NCBI GenBank assembly: GCA_904377845.1
Contig: CAJFGR010000008.1
Span: forward strand, 1 to 58,117
Source: an uncultured Ruminococcus sp.
GTDB taxonomy: Bacteria; Bacillota; Clostridia; Lachnospirales; Lachnospiraceae
Direction: 5' to 3'
Length of the DNA: 58,117 nt
The position numbers and the translations under genes are program-made. This document shows positions 42,392 to 51,408 of the stretch, one piece after another. Below the pieces are notes generated by a model. The model was not told the origin of the DNA. It saw nothing but the letters and a program-made list of their open reading frames with translations, and ran no database searches. Numbering within the stretch: the stretch's first letter is position 1; every line of letters begins with the position of its first letter.

Positions 42392-43537
42392 ATGCTAGGG
42401 AAAAAATGCAGCTTGTGCGGAGGTCCTCTGGTCAATAACCGCTGTACATTATGCGGTCTGGATAATTCCATCTGCGACAGAGAAGCTTCCAGAGGCTCGG
42501 ATGCCGTGTCAAAGCAGGGGCGTTCTCCTTCTATGGAACCGGTTTCCCGGGATGTCTCGTCCACGCGTAAGCAGAAAGCCGACCCGTCTGTGCCGCCGAA
42601 GAGCAGAGTACGCCAGAGCAGTACAGTCTCCACGGTCAGACAGTCTTCGGCCGGAACACCGTACAGCCCTGCAGCCAGGGGACAGAACCAGAAGCAAAAA
42701 AGCCGGCTTATATGGATTATTATCATAGTCGTTATCTTGTTCGCAGCACTTCCTGCGCTGACAGATCTGGGCAGTACAATGTTCGAAGATATTTTCGGAT
42801 CATACTCATCCGACTCTTACAGCTTGGAGGATTCCTATTCTGACGACTGGAGCATTGATGATTATACATATGACCCTTACAGTTATGTGACCAGGGAAAT
42901 TCCTGCCGAAGGAGATCCTTACGAAGTCTTGCTGGGGAATGGCATCTATAAAGTAGGTGTACATATTCCCGAAGGTGTTTATCGGGCGGAGCTGGCGGAG
43001 GGGACCGGATCCATTCAGATCCGGGATGAGGAAAACAGCATCTTCCACTCCGTGTATTTTGGAACTGACGAGGAATACAATGAGGTCACAGAGGACGATG
43101 ATATCCGTCTGTATAACGGAGCCGAGCTGGAGATTGACAGCAATGTTATCCTGCGTTTTACAACAGATAACGCACAACCTCTGACAGAAGAGCCGTCGGC
43201 AAATCCGCTCACCGAATCTGTTACAGTGGAAGAAGGTACCTATACAGCCGGGGACGGAGAGATTCCGGAAGGGATCTTTGATATTTCCGCTATAGATATT
43301 TCAGAAGGCGGAAACGGTTATGCCAGCATTACGCTTGTCTATCCTGACGGCACTTCCTCCTATCTGTGGGCAGACAGTCAGGATTTCACCGTCACCACAG
43401 AGGACTTTACAAATGCCAGTGTGAAAAACGTTGTAATTCCTGACGGCACGGAGGTATCAGTAGAATACGGCGATACTGTTTTCACACCGAGCGAAGGATA
43501 CTATGATGTGGATTTTGCCCGATACAACGGGTATTAA
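42392..43537 (+). CDS. Zinc-ribbon, single-pass protein with duplicated extracellular domain
   Basis: This 381-residue protein begins with a small zinc ribbon (CSLCGGPLVNNRCTLCG), continues with a Ser/Pro/Thr-rich cytoplasmic linker, and has one transmembrane segment at about 108-124. The outer part has two similar modules (about 165-245 and 255-375), each opening with 'G-x-Y-x-x-G-x-x-I-P-E-G-x-Y/F' and ending in a beta-rich region with 'V-x-E-Y-G'. The function is not known. The ATG at 42392 follows GAGGGGGTGG. It is divergent from the P-ATPase and 36 bases upstream of nfeD. Confidence 0.8.
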   Translation: MLGKKCSLCGGPLVNNRCTLCGLDNSICDREASRGSDAVSKQGRSPSMEPVSRDVSSTRKQKADPSVPPKSRVRQSSTVSTVRQSSAGTPYSPAARGQNQKQKSRLIWIIIIVVILFAALPALTDLGSTMFEDIFGSYSSDSYSLEDSYSDDWSIDDYTYDPYSYVTREIPAEGDPYEVLLGNGIYKVGVHIPEGVYRAELAEGTGSIQIRDEENSIFHSVYFGTDEEYNEVTEDDDIRLYNGAELEIDSNVILRFTTDNAQPLTEEPSANPLTESVTVEEGTYTAGDGEIPEGIFDISAIDISEGGNGYASITLVYPDGTSSYLWADSQDFTVTTEDFTNASVKNVVIPDGTEVSVEYGDTVFTPSEGYYDVDFARYNGY

Positions 43538-43573
43538 ATTTACATAAAATTTTTTTCAGAAAGGAGATACTGT

Positions 43574-44050
43574 ATGGCATCTGATATTCTGGTGCTTTCA
43601 CCGTCTACGCTGAATCTGATCTGGCTCGGTCTCTTTATTGTACTGCTTATAATTGAGCTGTTCACGGTCGGGCTGACGACGATCTGGTTCGCCATAGGCT
43701 CTCTTGCAGCAATGGCGGCAAATACGCTGGGTGCCAGTCTTATTATCCAGCTTATTGTATTTCTCGCAGTGTCCGTCTTACTTTTGGTCTTCACAAGGCC
43801 CTGGGCTGCAAAACACCTCAACCAGAACCGCCTGAAAACCAACTACGAGAGTAAAATCGGAGAGATCATAAAGATCACAGAGCGGGTCGATAATCTGAAA
43901 CAGACGGGCAAAAGCATTGTGGACGGACAGGAATGGACAGTCCGCTCCCAGAGCAGCAATGATATACTGGAAAAAGATGAGCTGGCAAAAGTCATCGCTG
44001 TTTCAGGCGTAAAATTAATTGTAGAAAAATATAAGGGGGATCCATCATGA
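43574..44050 (+). CDS. NfeD-family membrane protein
   Basis: This 158-residue protein has three membrane helices (about 15-35, 38-58, 62-85) and a C-terminal OB-fold domain (about 95-158) with the W of GQEWTV. NfeD proteins partner with SPFH (stomatin/prohibitin) proteins, and here its stop overlaps the start of one (ATGA). The pair organises membrane microdomains. The ATG at 43574 has AAGGAG eight bases upstream. Confidence 0.93.
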   Translation: MASDILVLSPSTLNLIWLGLFIVLLIIELFTVGLTTIWFAIGSLAAMAANTLGASLIIQLIVFLAVSVLLLVFTRPWAAKHLNQNRLKTNYESKIGEIIKITERVDNLKQTGKSIVDGQEWTVRSQSSNDILEKDELAKVIAVSGVKLIVEKYKGDPS

Positions 44051-45006
44051 ACGCAGCATTTATTGGTATAGGAACAATACTTTTCCTGATCGTACTGGTC
44101 ATCATCGTACTTATCCTGATCTCATGTGTCAAAATCGTACATCAGGCACAGGCAGTCGTTGTTGAACGCCTCGGAGCATATCTCACAACGTGGAACACGG
44201 GCCTGCACTTCAAGCTGCCGATCGTTGACCGCGTGGCAAGACGCATTGATCTGAAGGAACAGGTCGTAGACTTCCCGCCGCAGCCCGTGATCACAAAAGA
44301 TAACGTAACCATGCAGATCGACACTGTAATCTTTTATGTCATTACCGACCCGAAAATGTTCTGCTACGGAGTGGCAAGCCCGATCGTGGCGCTGGAAAAC
44401 CTGACGGCAACTACTCTCAGGAATATCATCGGCGACCTTGAACTTGATGAGACTCTCACATCACGCGAGACGATCAACACGAAGATGCGCGCAGAACTGG
44501 ACCGCGCGACGGATCCGTGGGGAATCAAAGTAAACCGCGTAGAGCTCAAAAATATCATCCCGCCGACTGCGATCCGCGATGCAATGGAGAAACAGATGAA
44601 GGCAGAACGCGAGAGACGTGAAGCCATCCTGCGCGCAGAAGGCGAAAAGAAATCTACCGTGCTCGTGGCAGAAGGCCAGAAAGAGTCCGTGATCCTCGAA
44701 GCAGAAGCCGCAAAACAGGCAGCAATCCTGAAAGCCGAAGCTGAAAAAGAGAAAATGATCCGTGAGGCGGAAGGTGAGGCGGAAGCCATCATGAAAGTAC
44801 AGCAGGCTACAGCCGACGGTCTGAGATTCTTAAAAGAAGCCGGAGCCGATAACGCGGTCCTGACGCTCAGAAGTCTCGAAGCATTCGAGAAAGCTGCCAA
44901 CGGCAAAGCCACCAAGATCATCATCCCTTCAGAAATACAGGGAATCGCAGGGCTGGTCAAATCCATCACGGAAGTGGCGGCTGACGATGAAAATAAGCAG
45001 GCGTAA
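44047..45006 (+). CDS. SPFH/stomatin-like membrane microdomain protein
   Basis: This 319-residue protein has one N-terminal membrane segment (about 8-28), an SPFH domain (about 30-190), and an Ala/Glu-rich coiled coil (about 195-265) that drives oligomerisation. The C-terminal strand region has LRSLEAFEKAANGKATKIIIPS, typical of QmcA-like stomatins. The partner NfeD is upstream. It ends shortly before a terminator at 45023-45049. Confidence 0.94.
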   Translation: MNAAFIGIGTILFLIVLVIIVLILISCVKIVHQAQAVVVERLGAYLTTWNTGLHFKLPIVDRVARRIDLKEQVVDFPPQPVITKDNVTMQIDTVIFYVITDPKMFCYGVASPIVALENLTATTLRNIIGDLELDETLTSRETINTKMRAELDRATDPWGIKVNRVELKNIIPPTAIRDAMEKQMKAERERREAILRAEGEKKSTVLVAEGQKESVILEAEAAKQAAILKAEAEKEKMIREAEGEAEAIMKVQQATADGLRFLKEAGADNAVLTLRSLEAFEKAANGKATKIIIPSEIQGIAGLVKSITEVAADDENKQA

Positions 45007-45022
45007 TCCTACATAATAAGAC

Positions 45023-45055
45023 GGCCGGGAGATATTTAATCTCCCGGCCATTCTC
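45023..45055 (+). terminator. Terminator after nfeD-SPFH
   Basis: A perfect 11-bp stem, GGCCGGGAGAT (45023-45033) with ATCTCCCGGCC (45039-45049), is followed by ATTCTCTT. It may be bidirectional, since the alarmone synthetase gene ends just after it on the other strand. Confidence 0.8.
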
Positions 45056-45079
45056 TTGGCACATTCTTTTTCATCAGCT

Positions 45080-45826
45080 CTAACCTTCGGTTCCGTTGGC
45101 CTGAAGTTTGGGCTGTTCTTTCCTGTTTCCGATCACATTTTCCAGCACATCGTCCATATTGTCTCTGTTTTCCTGCTGAAGGATGCACTCCTGAATCGCC
45201 TCGTTAAGCGAGAGCATTTTCTCATCCAGTTCCGATACCATCTTCGCACATTCACGCAGATCCCGGCTGATATATTCCGGAGCATTGCCTTCGAATTTAT
45301 AATAGATCTTATGCTCCAGGCTTGCCCAGAAGTCCATGGCAATCGTCCGGATCTGGATTTCCACTTTCGTGTCCACTACACTGTCCGACAGAAAGATCGG
45401 AACCGACACGAGCATATGATAGCTCTTATAACCGCTCTCTTTCGGGTTCTTTATGTAATCTTTGATCGAGAGCACCTTGAGATCGCTCTGATTTCCGATC
45501 ATCTCGGCTAAGCGGTAGATATCCGACGTAAAAGAACAGATCAGTCTTACACCTGCAATATCATTAATATATCTGACCATATTTTCAATTGAAGTCTCAT
45601 ATCCGTAGCGCTTCAGCTTTTTGACGATACTCTCCGGCGTCTTGATCCGGGTTTTGATATGCTCGATCGGGTTATACTGATGTACGTGCTGGAACTCATC
45701 ATTTAAGATCTCCAGCTTTGTGCCCACTTCTTTCAAAGCTGCATTATAAAGGAAAATAACTGTCTTCCAGCTGTCGACGTCTTCGTAGCTCTTGAGTGCA
45801 GCCTCAACCTGTTGTTCACCTCTCAT
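45080..45826 (-). CDS. Small alarmone synthetase (RelA/SpoT-domain)
   Basis: This 248-residue protein contains a RelA-SpoT synthetase domain alone (about 20-200). Recognisable motifs are IKTPESIVKKLKRYG, DIAGVRLICSF, KDYIKNPKESGYKSYH and the catalytic VEIQIRTIAMDFWASLEHK. It makes (p)ppGpp or pppGpp without a hydrolase domain, as in RelP/RelQ. The C-terminal coiled coil ends in an Asn-rich tail. The start could be a GTG at 45829 or the ATG at 45826. The window also contains a separate alarmone hydrolase at 34581-35162. Confidence 0.92.
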   Translation of the reverse strand: MRGEQQVEAALKSYEDVDSWKTVIFLYNAALKEVGTKLEILNDEFQHVHQYNPIEHIKTRIKTPESIVKKLKRYGYETSIENMVRYINDIAGVRLICSFTSDIYRLAEMIGNQSDLKVLSIKDYIKNPKESGYKSYHMLVSVPIFLSDSVVDTKVEIQIRTIAMDFWASLEHKIYYKFEGNAPEYISRDLRECAKMVSELDEKMLSLNEAIQECILQQENRDNMDDVLENVIGNRKEQPKLQANGTEG

Positions 45827-45938
45827 CACGAATAGCCCCCATTGGTTATTTTGTTGCTTATAAGTATACCATATTTTGTGTTTTCTGTTAACCGAGTTCG
45901 CTCTTTTTTAATTCATTTTTAAGATTGTCAGCAGTATA

Positions 45939-46991
45939 CTATTCCAGTTTCATATCACCGAAATGAATCCATTTTTTCTTTCTCATAAATTCAGATATAA
46001 GCAGTGTAATCACAGCCGGGAGAACGAACTGGATCAGGATGATCTTCACAAGCACGATCATCTCTGCTTCTGACTGCGTCATCACCTGCCATGTCATCAG
46101 GGGTCCTACAAGCCCCGCCGTTCCCATACCGGATCCGGTAGCATTGTTCGTCATATGGAATACCATTGTCGATACCGGGCCCAGTATTGCACTGGACAGG
46201 ATCGGCGGGATCCATATCTGTGGATGCCTCACGATATTGGGGACCTGCAGCATAGATGTTCCGATTCCCTGAGAGAGCAGGCCGCTGAATTTATTTTCCC
46301 GAAAGCTGGCCACTGCAAATCCGATCATATTGCAGCAGCATCCCACGGTCGCCGCACCTGCCGCCAGCCCCGAGAGATTCAGGATCACGCCCAACGCCGC
46401 GGAACTGATCGGCAGGGTCAGAATCATTCCCATCAGTACCGATACCACAATCCCCATGACTAGGGGCTGCTGTTCCGTACCCCAGTTGATCAGTGAACCA
46501 AGCCATGACATAAATCCGGAAATCGGCGGACCTGCCAGAAGACCCACTGCCGATCCCGCACCGATACATACAAGCGGAGTCAGAATAATATCCAGTCTTG
46601 TCTTTCCGGAGATCAGTATACCGATCTCAATCGCAATATAGGACGCCACAAATGCTCCGAGAGGTTCGCCCGGCCCCGAGAGTACAAGGTTTCCTCCCGA
46701 AAGTATATCACCTGACATGACATCTCCCGCGAATGCTCCGATCATTCCTACTGCTGCAGCTGATACGATGACCAGATGCCCCGCATCCAGTTTTCGTGCC
46801 ACACCTGCACCGATACCCGCGCCGGTCAGTCCTGCCGCCACTTTTCCCAAAGTGAATATCAGATTTCCGATATTTCCGCCGCAGTATGTTCCGATCTGCT
46901 GGATGATTGTACCTATGATCAGAGTAGCAAACAGCCCCTGGGCCATACCGGTCAGTCCGTCAATAAATATTCTGTCCAGAAGTTTCTTCAT
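45939..46991 (-). CDS. Stand-alone PTS sugar transporter subunit IIC (PTS_EIIC_2)
   Basis: This 350-residue membrane protein has about ten hydrophobic segments and a glycine-rich composition (GxGIGAGVARK near residue 60). It belongs to the PTS_EIIC_2 family. No EIIA or EIIB gene is adjacent, so energy coupling and substrate are unknown; the family may act as a transporter outside the classical PTS. The ATG at 46991 follows AAGGGGAT at six bases; an in-frame codon 51 bases earlier lacks a site. Confidence 0.85.
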   Translation of the reverse strand: MKKLLDRIFIDGLTGMAQGLFATLIIGTIIQQIGTYCGGNIGNLIFTLGKVAAGLTGAGIGAGVARKLDAGHLVIVSAAAVGMIGAFAGDVMSGDILSGGNLVLSGPGEPLGAFVASYIAIEIGILISGKTRLDIILTPLVCIGAGSAVGLLAGPPISGFMSWLGSLINWGTEQQPLVMGIVVSVLMGMILTLPISSAALGVILNLSGLAAGAATVGCCCNMIGFAVASFRENKFSGLLSQGIGTSMLQVPNIVRHPQIWIPPILSSAILGPVSTMVFHMTNNATGSGMGTAGLVGPLMTWQVMTQSEAEMIVLVKIILIQFVLPAVITLLISEFMRKKKWIHFGDMKLE

Positions 46992-47158
46992 ATGTATCCC
47001 CTTTCCGCCTGTCGCCGTTTCTGTACTCCCTGTCATTTCCACTCTTTTATTAATATAGCAAAAACCTCAGGCTCGCACAACCTTGCACTTTTGGATTTTC
47101 CGAATGACTTTTCGACTTCGCTGTGCTAGAATAGCAGTTATGAAAGGAGCTGTGTATT

Positions 47159-47422
47159 ATGTTCCGTTTATGGGGAAAAGAATTTAAAGATAATAGAATG
47201 TTAAGAGACACCGTCATCTGTGATGAGACAGACGATACCCGCACCCACAAAATATTCAATGCTCTGGATGAGATCTGCTATCAGTTTGACCTGAGCAAAC
47301 CGATCTGGCTGGACTCCACGATTGCTGAATTTAAGAGACACGCAAAAGCAAGATTCTATCAGGATAACTTTGTGGATTCCATCGATTTTGATTATCTGGA
47401 GATACAGATAATTGAGGAATAA
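47159..47422 (+). CDS. Conserved small hypothetical protein (Lachnospiraceae)
   Basis: This 87-residue acidic, largely alpha/beta protein begins MFRLWGKEFKDNRM. It has the Asp-rich DETDDTRTHKIFNALDEIC, YQFDLSKPIWLDSTIAEFKRHAKARFYQDNFVDSIDFDYLE being the densest region (about residues 40-80). It resembles conserved hypothetical proteins seen in this family, but I recognise no domain. AAAGGAG lies nine bases before the ATG. It has a strong terminator after it. Confidence 0.7.
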   Translation: MFRLWGKEFKDNRMLRDTVICDETDDTRTHKIFNALDEICYQFDLSKPIWLDSTIAEFKRHAKARFYQDNFVDSIDFDYLEIQIIEE

Positions 47423-47440
47423 TTTAGTTCTATGATTGTA

Positions 47441-47475
47441 AAAGCCGGAAACGACGAACGTTTCCGGCTTTATTT
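47441..47475 (+). terminator. Terminator after the small hypothetical gene
   Basis: A perfect 13-bp stem, AAAGCCGGAAACG (47441-47453) with CGTTTCCGGCTTT (47459-47471), is followed by TATTT. The minus strand reads only into tRNA-Gly sequence, whose gene ends at 47478. Confidence 0.8.
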
Positions 47476-47477
47476 AC

Positions 47478-47548
47478 AGCAGATGACGGGAATCGAACCC
47501 GCCTCCCCAGCTTGGGAAGCTGGTATTCTACCGATGAACTACATCTGC
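47478..47548 (-). tRNA. tRNA-Gly (CCC)
   Basis: A 71-base cloverleaf with acceptor stem GCAGATG/CATCTGC, an anticodon loop TTCCCAA (anticodon CCC) between CCAGC and GCTGG, and T-loop GTTCGATTC. CCA is not encoded. The terminator just downstream overlaps the end of a plus-strand gene. Confidence 0.95.
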
Positions 47549-47600
47549 ATCAGCACGTTAAGAATTATAACGCGCTTTTATTGAAATTGCAAGACCTTTC

Positions 47601-48269
47601 TCAGTCGATCTGCCAGTCGATCGGCTCGATTCCGTGGCTCTCCAGAAAGGCATTCGTCTTGCTGAACGGCCTGCTGCCAAAAAAGCCGCGGAAAGCCGAC
47701 AGCGGGCTCGGATGAGGAGCCGTCAGGATCAGATGCTTCGGATTATTGAGCATCGCTTTCTTTCTCTGAGCCGGGGTTCCCCACAAGATAAACACGATCG
47801 GCCTGTCCTGACTGTTCAGCGCCATGATTGCCGCATCGGTAAACTCTTCCCAGCCGATTCCCCGGTGGGAATTTGCCTGATGGGCACGCACGGTAAGCAC
47901 TGTGTTCAGCATAAGCACGCCCTGCTCTGCCCATTTCGTCAGGCAGCCGTGGTTCGGTATCGTACAGCCCAGATCATCGTGGAGCTCCTGATAAATATTC
48001 ACAAGAGACGGGGGAATATCCACACCTTTCTTCACCGAGAAGCACAGCCCGTGCGCCTGTCCGTTATTGTGATACGGATCCTGTCCCAGAATAACTACCT
48101 TTACGTCTTTCAGCGGCGTCAGATGAAAAGCATTGAAGATGTCCTCCGCCGGCGGGAAGATCAGATGTGTCCTGTATTCCCTGTTCACCGTTTCAAATAA
48201 CTTCTTGTAGTAGGGTTTAGAAAACTCCCCTTTCAGCGCTTCGTACCAGTCTCCGTTCAGGCCTGCCAT
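47601..48269 (-). CDS. ung: Uracil-DNA glycosylase
   Basis: Ung excises uracil from DNA in base-excision repair. The 222-residue protein has the catalytic Asp in ILGQDPYHNNGQAHGL (about 62), the VLMLNTVLTV Asn strand and the DNA-binding HPSPLSAFRGF (about 190). The ATG at 48269 is chosen, with GAGG nine bases upstream; an upstream in-frame GTG is only three bases from the site. It is preceded by the terminator of hisF. Confidence 0.97.
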   Translation of the reverse strand: MAGLNGDWYEALKGEFSKPYYKKLFETVNREYRTHLIFPPAEDIFNAFHLTPLKDVKVVILGQDPYHNNGQAHGLCFSVKKGVDIPPSLVNIYQELHDDLGCTIPNHGCLTKWAEQGVLMLNTVLTVRAHQANSHRGIGWEEFTDAAIMALNSQDRPIVFILWGTPAQRKKAMLNNPKHLILTAPHPSPLSAFRGFFGSRPFSKTNAFLESHGIEPIDWQID

Positions 48270-48340
48270 AATCACGTTCCTCTTTTCTTTCCGGATCAGT
48301 CAAATAATCCGGGTATTTCGAATCATTTCTTCCACATAAA

Positions 48341-48377
48341 AATTAGTAACAGTTCAGTCATAGAACTGTTACTAATT
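48341..48377 (-). terminator. Terminator after hisF
   Basis: A perfect 15-bp stem, AATTAGTAACAGTTC (48341-48355) with GAACTGTTACTAATT (48363-48377); on the minus strand TTT follows. Confidence 0.8.
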
Positions 48378-48443
48378 TTACCATTGCAATGGACACTTTG
48401 CAATTCATTTATTCAGCCATCTGATTGAGGCGGCCTGATGAGA

Positions 48444-49205
48444 TCACAGTCTCACCGGCACTCCCTCACTCTGAAGGTATTCTTTCACCTGCCGGATCTC
48501 CAGTTCTTTATAGTGGAACAGGGAAGCCGCCAGCGCCGCATCCGCCTTTCCGACTGTCAGAGCTTCTTTAAAATGCTCCAACGTACCTGCGCCGCCGGAA
48601 GCGATGACCGGGATGGATACATTTTCAGCGATTGTGCGCGTCAGCTCCAGATCATAACCGGCTTTCGTACCGTCGCAGTCCATGCTGGTGAGCAGGATTT
48701 CTCCCGCGCCAAGGCGTTCTACTTTCATCGCCCACTCTACCGCGTCAATGCCCACATCAATGCGTCCACCGTTCTTGTAAATATTCCAGCCGGATCCGTC
48801 CTCTCTTTTCTTGGCGTCAATTGCCACAACAACGCACTGGCTTCCAAATTTATCCGCCGCGTCGCTGACCAGTTCAGGAGTGTTGATTGCTGAGGAATTG
48901 ATCGAAATCTTATCCGCGCCTTCTCTTAAAATAGCACGGAAATCATCCACCGTTCGTATCCCGCCGCCCACTGTAAACGGGATAAATACACATTCAGCCA
49001 CTTTACGCACCATATCGATGACTGTTCCCCGGTTGTCGGATGATGCTGTTATATCCAGAAATACAAGCTCGTCTGCGCCGGCTTTATCATATGCTTTAGC
49101 GATCTCCACCGGATCTCCCGCGTCTTTAAGGTCAACGAAGTTGACTCCTTTTACTACTCTTCCCCCGTTTACATCAAGGCAGGGAATGATTCTCTTTGTA
49201 AACAT
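48444..49205 (-). CDS. hisF: Imidazole glycerol phosphate synthase subunit HisF
   Basis: The cyclase subunit HisF (253 residues) makes IGP and AICAR from PRFAR and ammonia. It is a TIM barrel with two phosphate-binding loops, [10 protein letters not shown] and VIASGGAG, and the catalytic Asp residues near the ends of strands 1 ([13 protein letters not shown]) and 5 (VVVAIDAK). It is paired with HisH 12 bases upstream. The rest of the histidine operon is not in the window. Confidence 0.96.
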   Translation of the reverse strand: MFTKRIIPCLDVNGGRVVKGVNFVDLKDAGDPVEIAKAYDKAGADELVFLDITASSDNRGTVIDMVRKVAECVFIPFTVGGGIRTVDDFRAILREGADKISINSSAINTPELVSDAADKFGSQCVVVAIDAKKREDGSGWNIYKNGGRIDVGIDAVEWAMKVERLGAGEILLTSMDCDGTKAGYDLELTRTIAENVSIPVIASGGAGTLEHFKEALTVGKADAALAASLFHYKELEIRQVKEYLQSEGVPVRL

Positions 49206-49217
49206 ATCGTTTCCCTC

Positions 49218-49823
49218 CTACAGTTCCACAAAATTTTTCAGTATGTGCAGGCCCACGTCACTGCTCTTCTCCGGATGGAACTGGCACGCAAACACATTGT
49301 CTTTCTCTACAGAGGCATGAATATGCGTGCAGTAATCCGTGGATGCCTTCACAATCTGCGCATCAGCTGCTTTCAAATAATAGGAGTGAACGAAGTAAAC
49401 ATAAGCGCCTTCTGCAACTCCGCGGAACAGCCTTCCGTTATTCTCCAGATGAAGCGAGTTCCATCCCATATGCGGGATCTTCATCCCTTCTGTTTCCGGA
49501 ATTTTCAGGATCTCTCCTTTCAGGATCCCAAGCCCCTCCACGCCCGGAGCCTCATCGCTGCGCTCAAAGAGGAGCTGCAGTCCGAGACAGATCCCGAGGA
49601 AGGGCGTTCCCTGATCTGTAACCTGTCGGATCACGCTCTCCAGTCCTCTTTCACGTATCGTAGCCATCGCATCTCCGAAAGCGCCTACACCGGGCAAAAT
49701 CACCTTATCAGCTGACAAGATCGTCTCTTTATCTCCGGTCACTTTTACCTCCTGGCCAAGAAAGAGCAGCGCTTTTTCCACACTCTTTATATTCCCCGCA
49801 TCATAGTCAATGATCGCTATCAT
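49218..49823 (-). CDS. hisH: Imidazole glycerol phosphate synthase glutaminase HisH
   Basis: HisH (201 residues) supplies ammonia to HisF by glutamine hydrolysis. It has the nucleophile elbow FLGICLGLQLLFE (Cys near residue 79) and the His-Glu pair in ACQFHPEKSS (about 186). The position upstream of hisF allows formation of the HisFH complex. Confidence 0.96.
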   Translation of the reverse strand: MIAIIDYDAGNIKSVEKALLFLGQEVKVTGDKETILSADKVILPGVGAFGDAMATIRERGLESVIRQVTDQGTPFLGICLGLQLLFERSDEAPGVEGLGILKGEILKIPETEGMKIPHMGWNSLHLENNGRLFRGVAEGAYVYFVHSYYLKAADAQIVKASTDYCTHIHASVEKDNVFACQFHPEKSSDVGLHILKNFVEL

Positions 49824-49862
49824 CCTTTTCTCCTCCGCTTCTGTTTCCGAAAATATAACGGC

Positions 49863-51269
49863 TTATTTTTCACTGTTTCCGATACCGGTCTTGACCACCG
49901 GGATCGGCGTATCATCCACTGCATCCAGATTATTTGCGTATTTTTTCGTTTCTTTCACAATAACCGGTGAGAGCAGCAGAACCGCGATCAGGTTCGGGAT
50001 CGCCATAAGTGCATTCAGTATATCCGCAAGCAGCCATACAAGATCAAGTGCCAATATAGGCGCGATCAGAGCGACAGCTATGTAAAGCACTCTGTACGGG
50101 ATCAGACCGAATTTCCCCGCAAAATATTCCACACATCTCTCTCCGTAATATGCCCAGCCGAGGATTGTTGAATATGCAAAAGTGATAATGCCGACAACAA
50201 GGATAAACGGTCCGAAATACGGAATCTGTGAAAATGCCATTGTCGTAAGCTGCCCGCCGTTGTCAACTGTTCCGAGAAGCTCCGGATTTTTCAGCATGGT
50301 TGATACAAGCACGAGACCTGTCATCAGGCAGACCACAACTGTATCCCAGAATGTTCCTGTGGAAGAAACCAGCGCCTGGCGGACCGGATTTCTGGTCCTT
50401 GCCGCCGCAGCCGCGATGGGAGCAGAACCCATACCTGACTCATTAGAAAAAAGTCCTCTGGCAACTCCGTACTGGATCGCGTAGCGGAGACCGCCGCCGA
50501 CAAGACCGCCGACGATCGCACCCTGATCTGCGAATGCAAGCTGGCAGATCGTGCTGATCGTAGGAATGATATATTCATGGTTGATCCCCAGGATAATGAT
50601 ACATCCGATCACATAGAACAGCGCCATAAACGGAACCAGTTTCTCACATACACTTGCGATACTCTTGATGCCGCCGAAAATAACAAAAGCTGTCAGAACC
50701 GCAATAACTACACCGACGATCCAGGACGGGATCCCCAGATTTGTATTAACGACCTCTGCGATAGCATTTACCTGAGTAGCGCACCCGATACCAAAAGAAG
50801 CAAAGCCAGCGAAAACTGCGAAGATCATACCGAGCCATTTCATATTCAGGCCCCGGTCCAGCGCATACATGGCACCGCCCTGCATACATCCGTCGGCAGT
50901 TTTCACACGGTACTTGACCGCGATCAGTGACTCTGCATATTTTGTCGCGATGCCGAACACACCGGTCAGCCAGCACCAGAGTACGGCTCCCGGGCCGCCA
51001 AGGGCGATCGCTGTACCCACACCAATGATATTTCCGGTGCCGATCGTAGATGCCAGCGCGGTTGCCAGAGCTCCGAACTGGCTTACCTCACCGTCAGCCC
51101 CCTCTTCTTTCGCAACGGAAAGCGGAATCCCTTTTGTGATCGTTTTTCTCTGAATGAAACCTGTCCTTATCGTCAGGAAGATATGCGTTCCCAGAAGAAG
51201 CACGATCATGCCCCATCCCCATACAAAATCATCTACTGATTGTATGATGCTGTAAATCTTGTCATACAC
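49863..51269 (-). CDS. Sodium:alanine (AGCS) symporter
   Basis: The protein (468 residues) is an AGCS-family sodium or proton amino acid symporter with about eleven helices. The signature is GTGNIIGVGTAI near residue 75, and GGGLRYAIQYGVARGLFSNESGMG near residue 253, the core binding segment. It probably imports alanine or glycine. It is monocistronic, after the terminator of the two-component system. No glycine riboswitch is visible in the short leader. Confidence 0.93.
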   Translation of the reverse strand: MYDKIYSIIQSVDDFVWGWGMIVLLLGTHIFLTIRTGFIQRKTITKGIPLSVAKEEGADGEVSQFGALATALASTIGTGNIIGVGTAIALGGPGAVLWCWLTGVFGIATKYAESLIAVKYRVKTADGCMQGGAMYALDRGLNMKWLGMIFAVFAGFASFGIGCATQVNAIAEVVNTNLGIPSWIVGVVIAVLTAFVIFGGIKSIASVCEKLVPFMALFYVIGCIIILGINHEYIIPTISTICQLAFADQGAIVGGLVGGGLRYAIQYGVARGLFSNESGMGSAPIAAAAARTRNPVRQALVSSTGTFWDTVVVCLMTGLVLVSTMLKNPELLGTVDNGGQLTTMAFSQIPYFGPFILVVGIITFAYSTILGWAYYGERCVEYFAGKFGLIPYRVLYIAVALIAPILALDLVWLLADILNALMAIPNLIAVLLLSPVIVKETKKYANNLDAVDDTPIPVVKTGIGNSEK

Positions 51270-51317
51270 TGCAGTTTCCTCCTCATTCTCATTTTCTTTT
51301 TAAATATGTCCAGAATG

Positions 51318-51370
51318 ATAAAAGGCATACCCATGCCCACTGCTGACAGCCGGCATGCCGTATGCCTCAA
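51318..51370 (-). terminator. Terminator between kinase and AGCS genes
   Basis: AGGCATAC (51323-51330) pairs with GTATGCCT (51360-51367), and inside CATGCC with GGCATG; the minus strand ends in TTTTATC. Confidence 0.7.
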
Positions 51371-51408
51371 ACCACTCTATAACGTTACCATTTTATCGCA
51401 CTTTCGCT

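Noticed and set aside
51270-51408. Glycine riboswitch before the AGCS symporter
   Set aside because: The 140-base leader contains only the terminator of the preceding operon; none of the glycine aptamer's tandem GAGA-type cores is seen.
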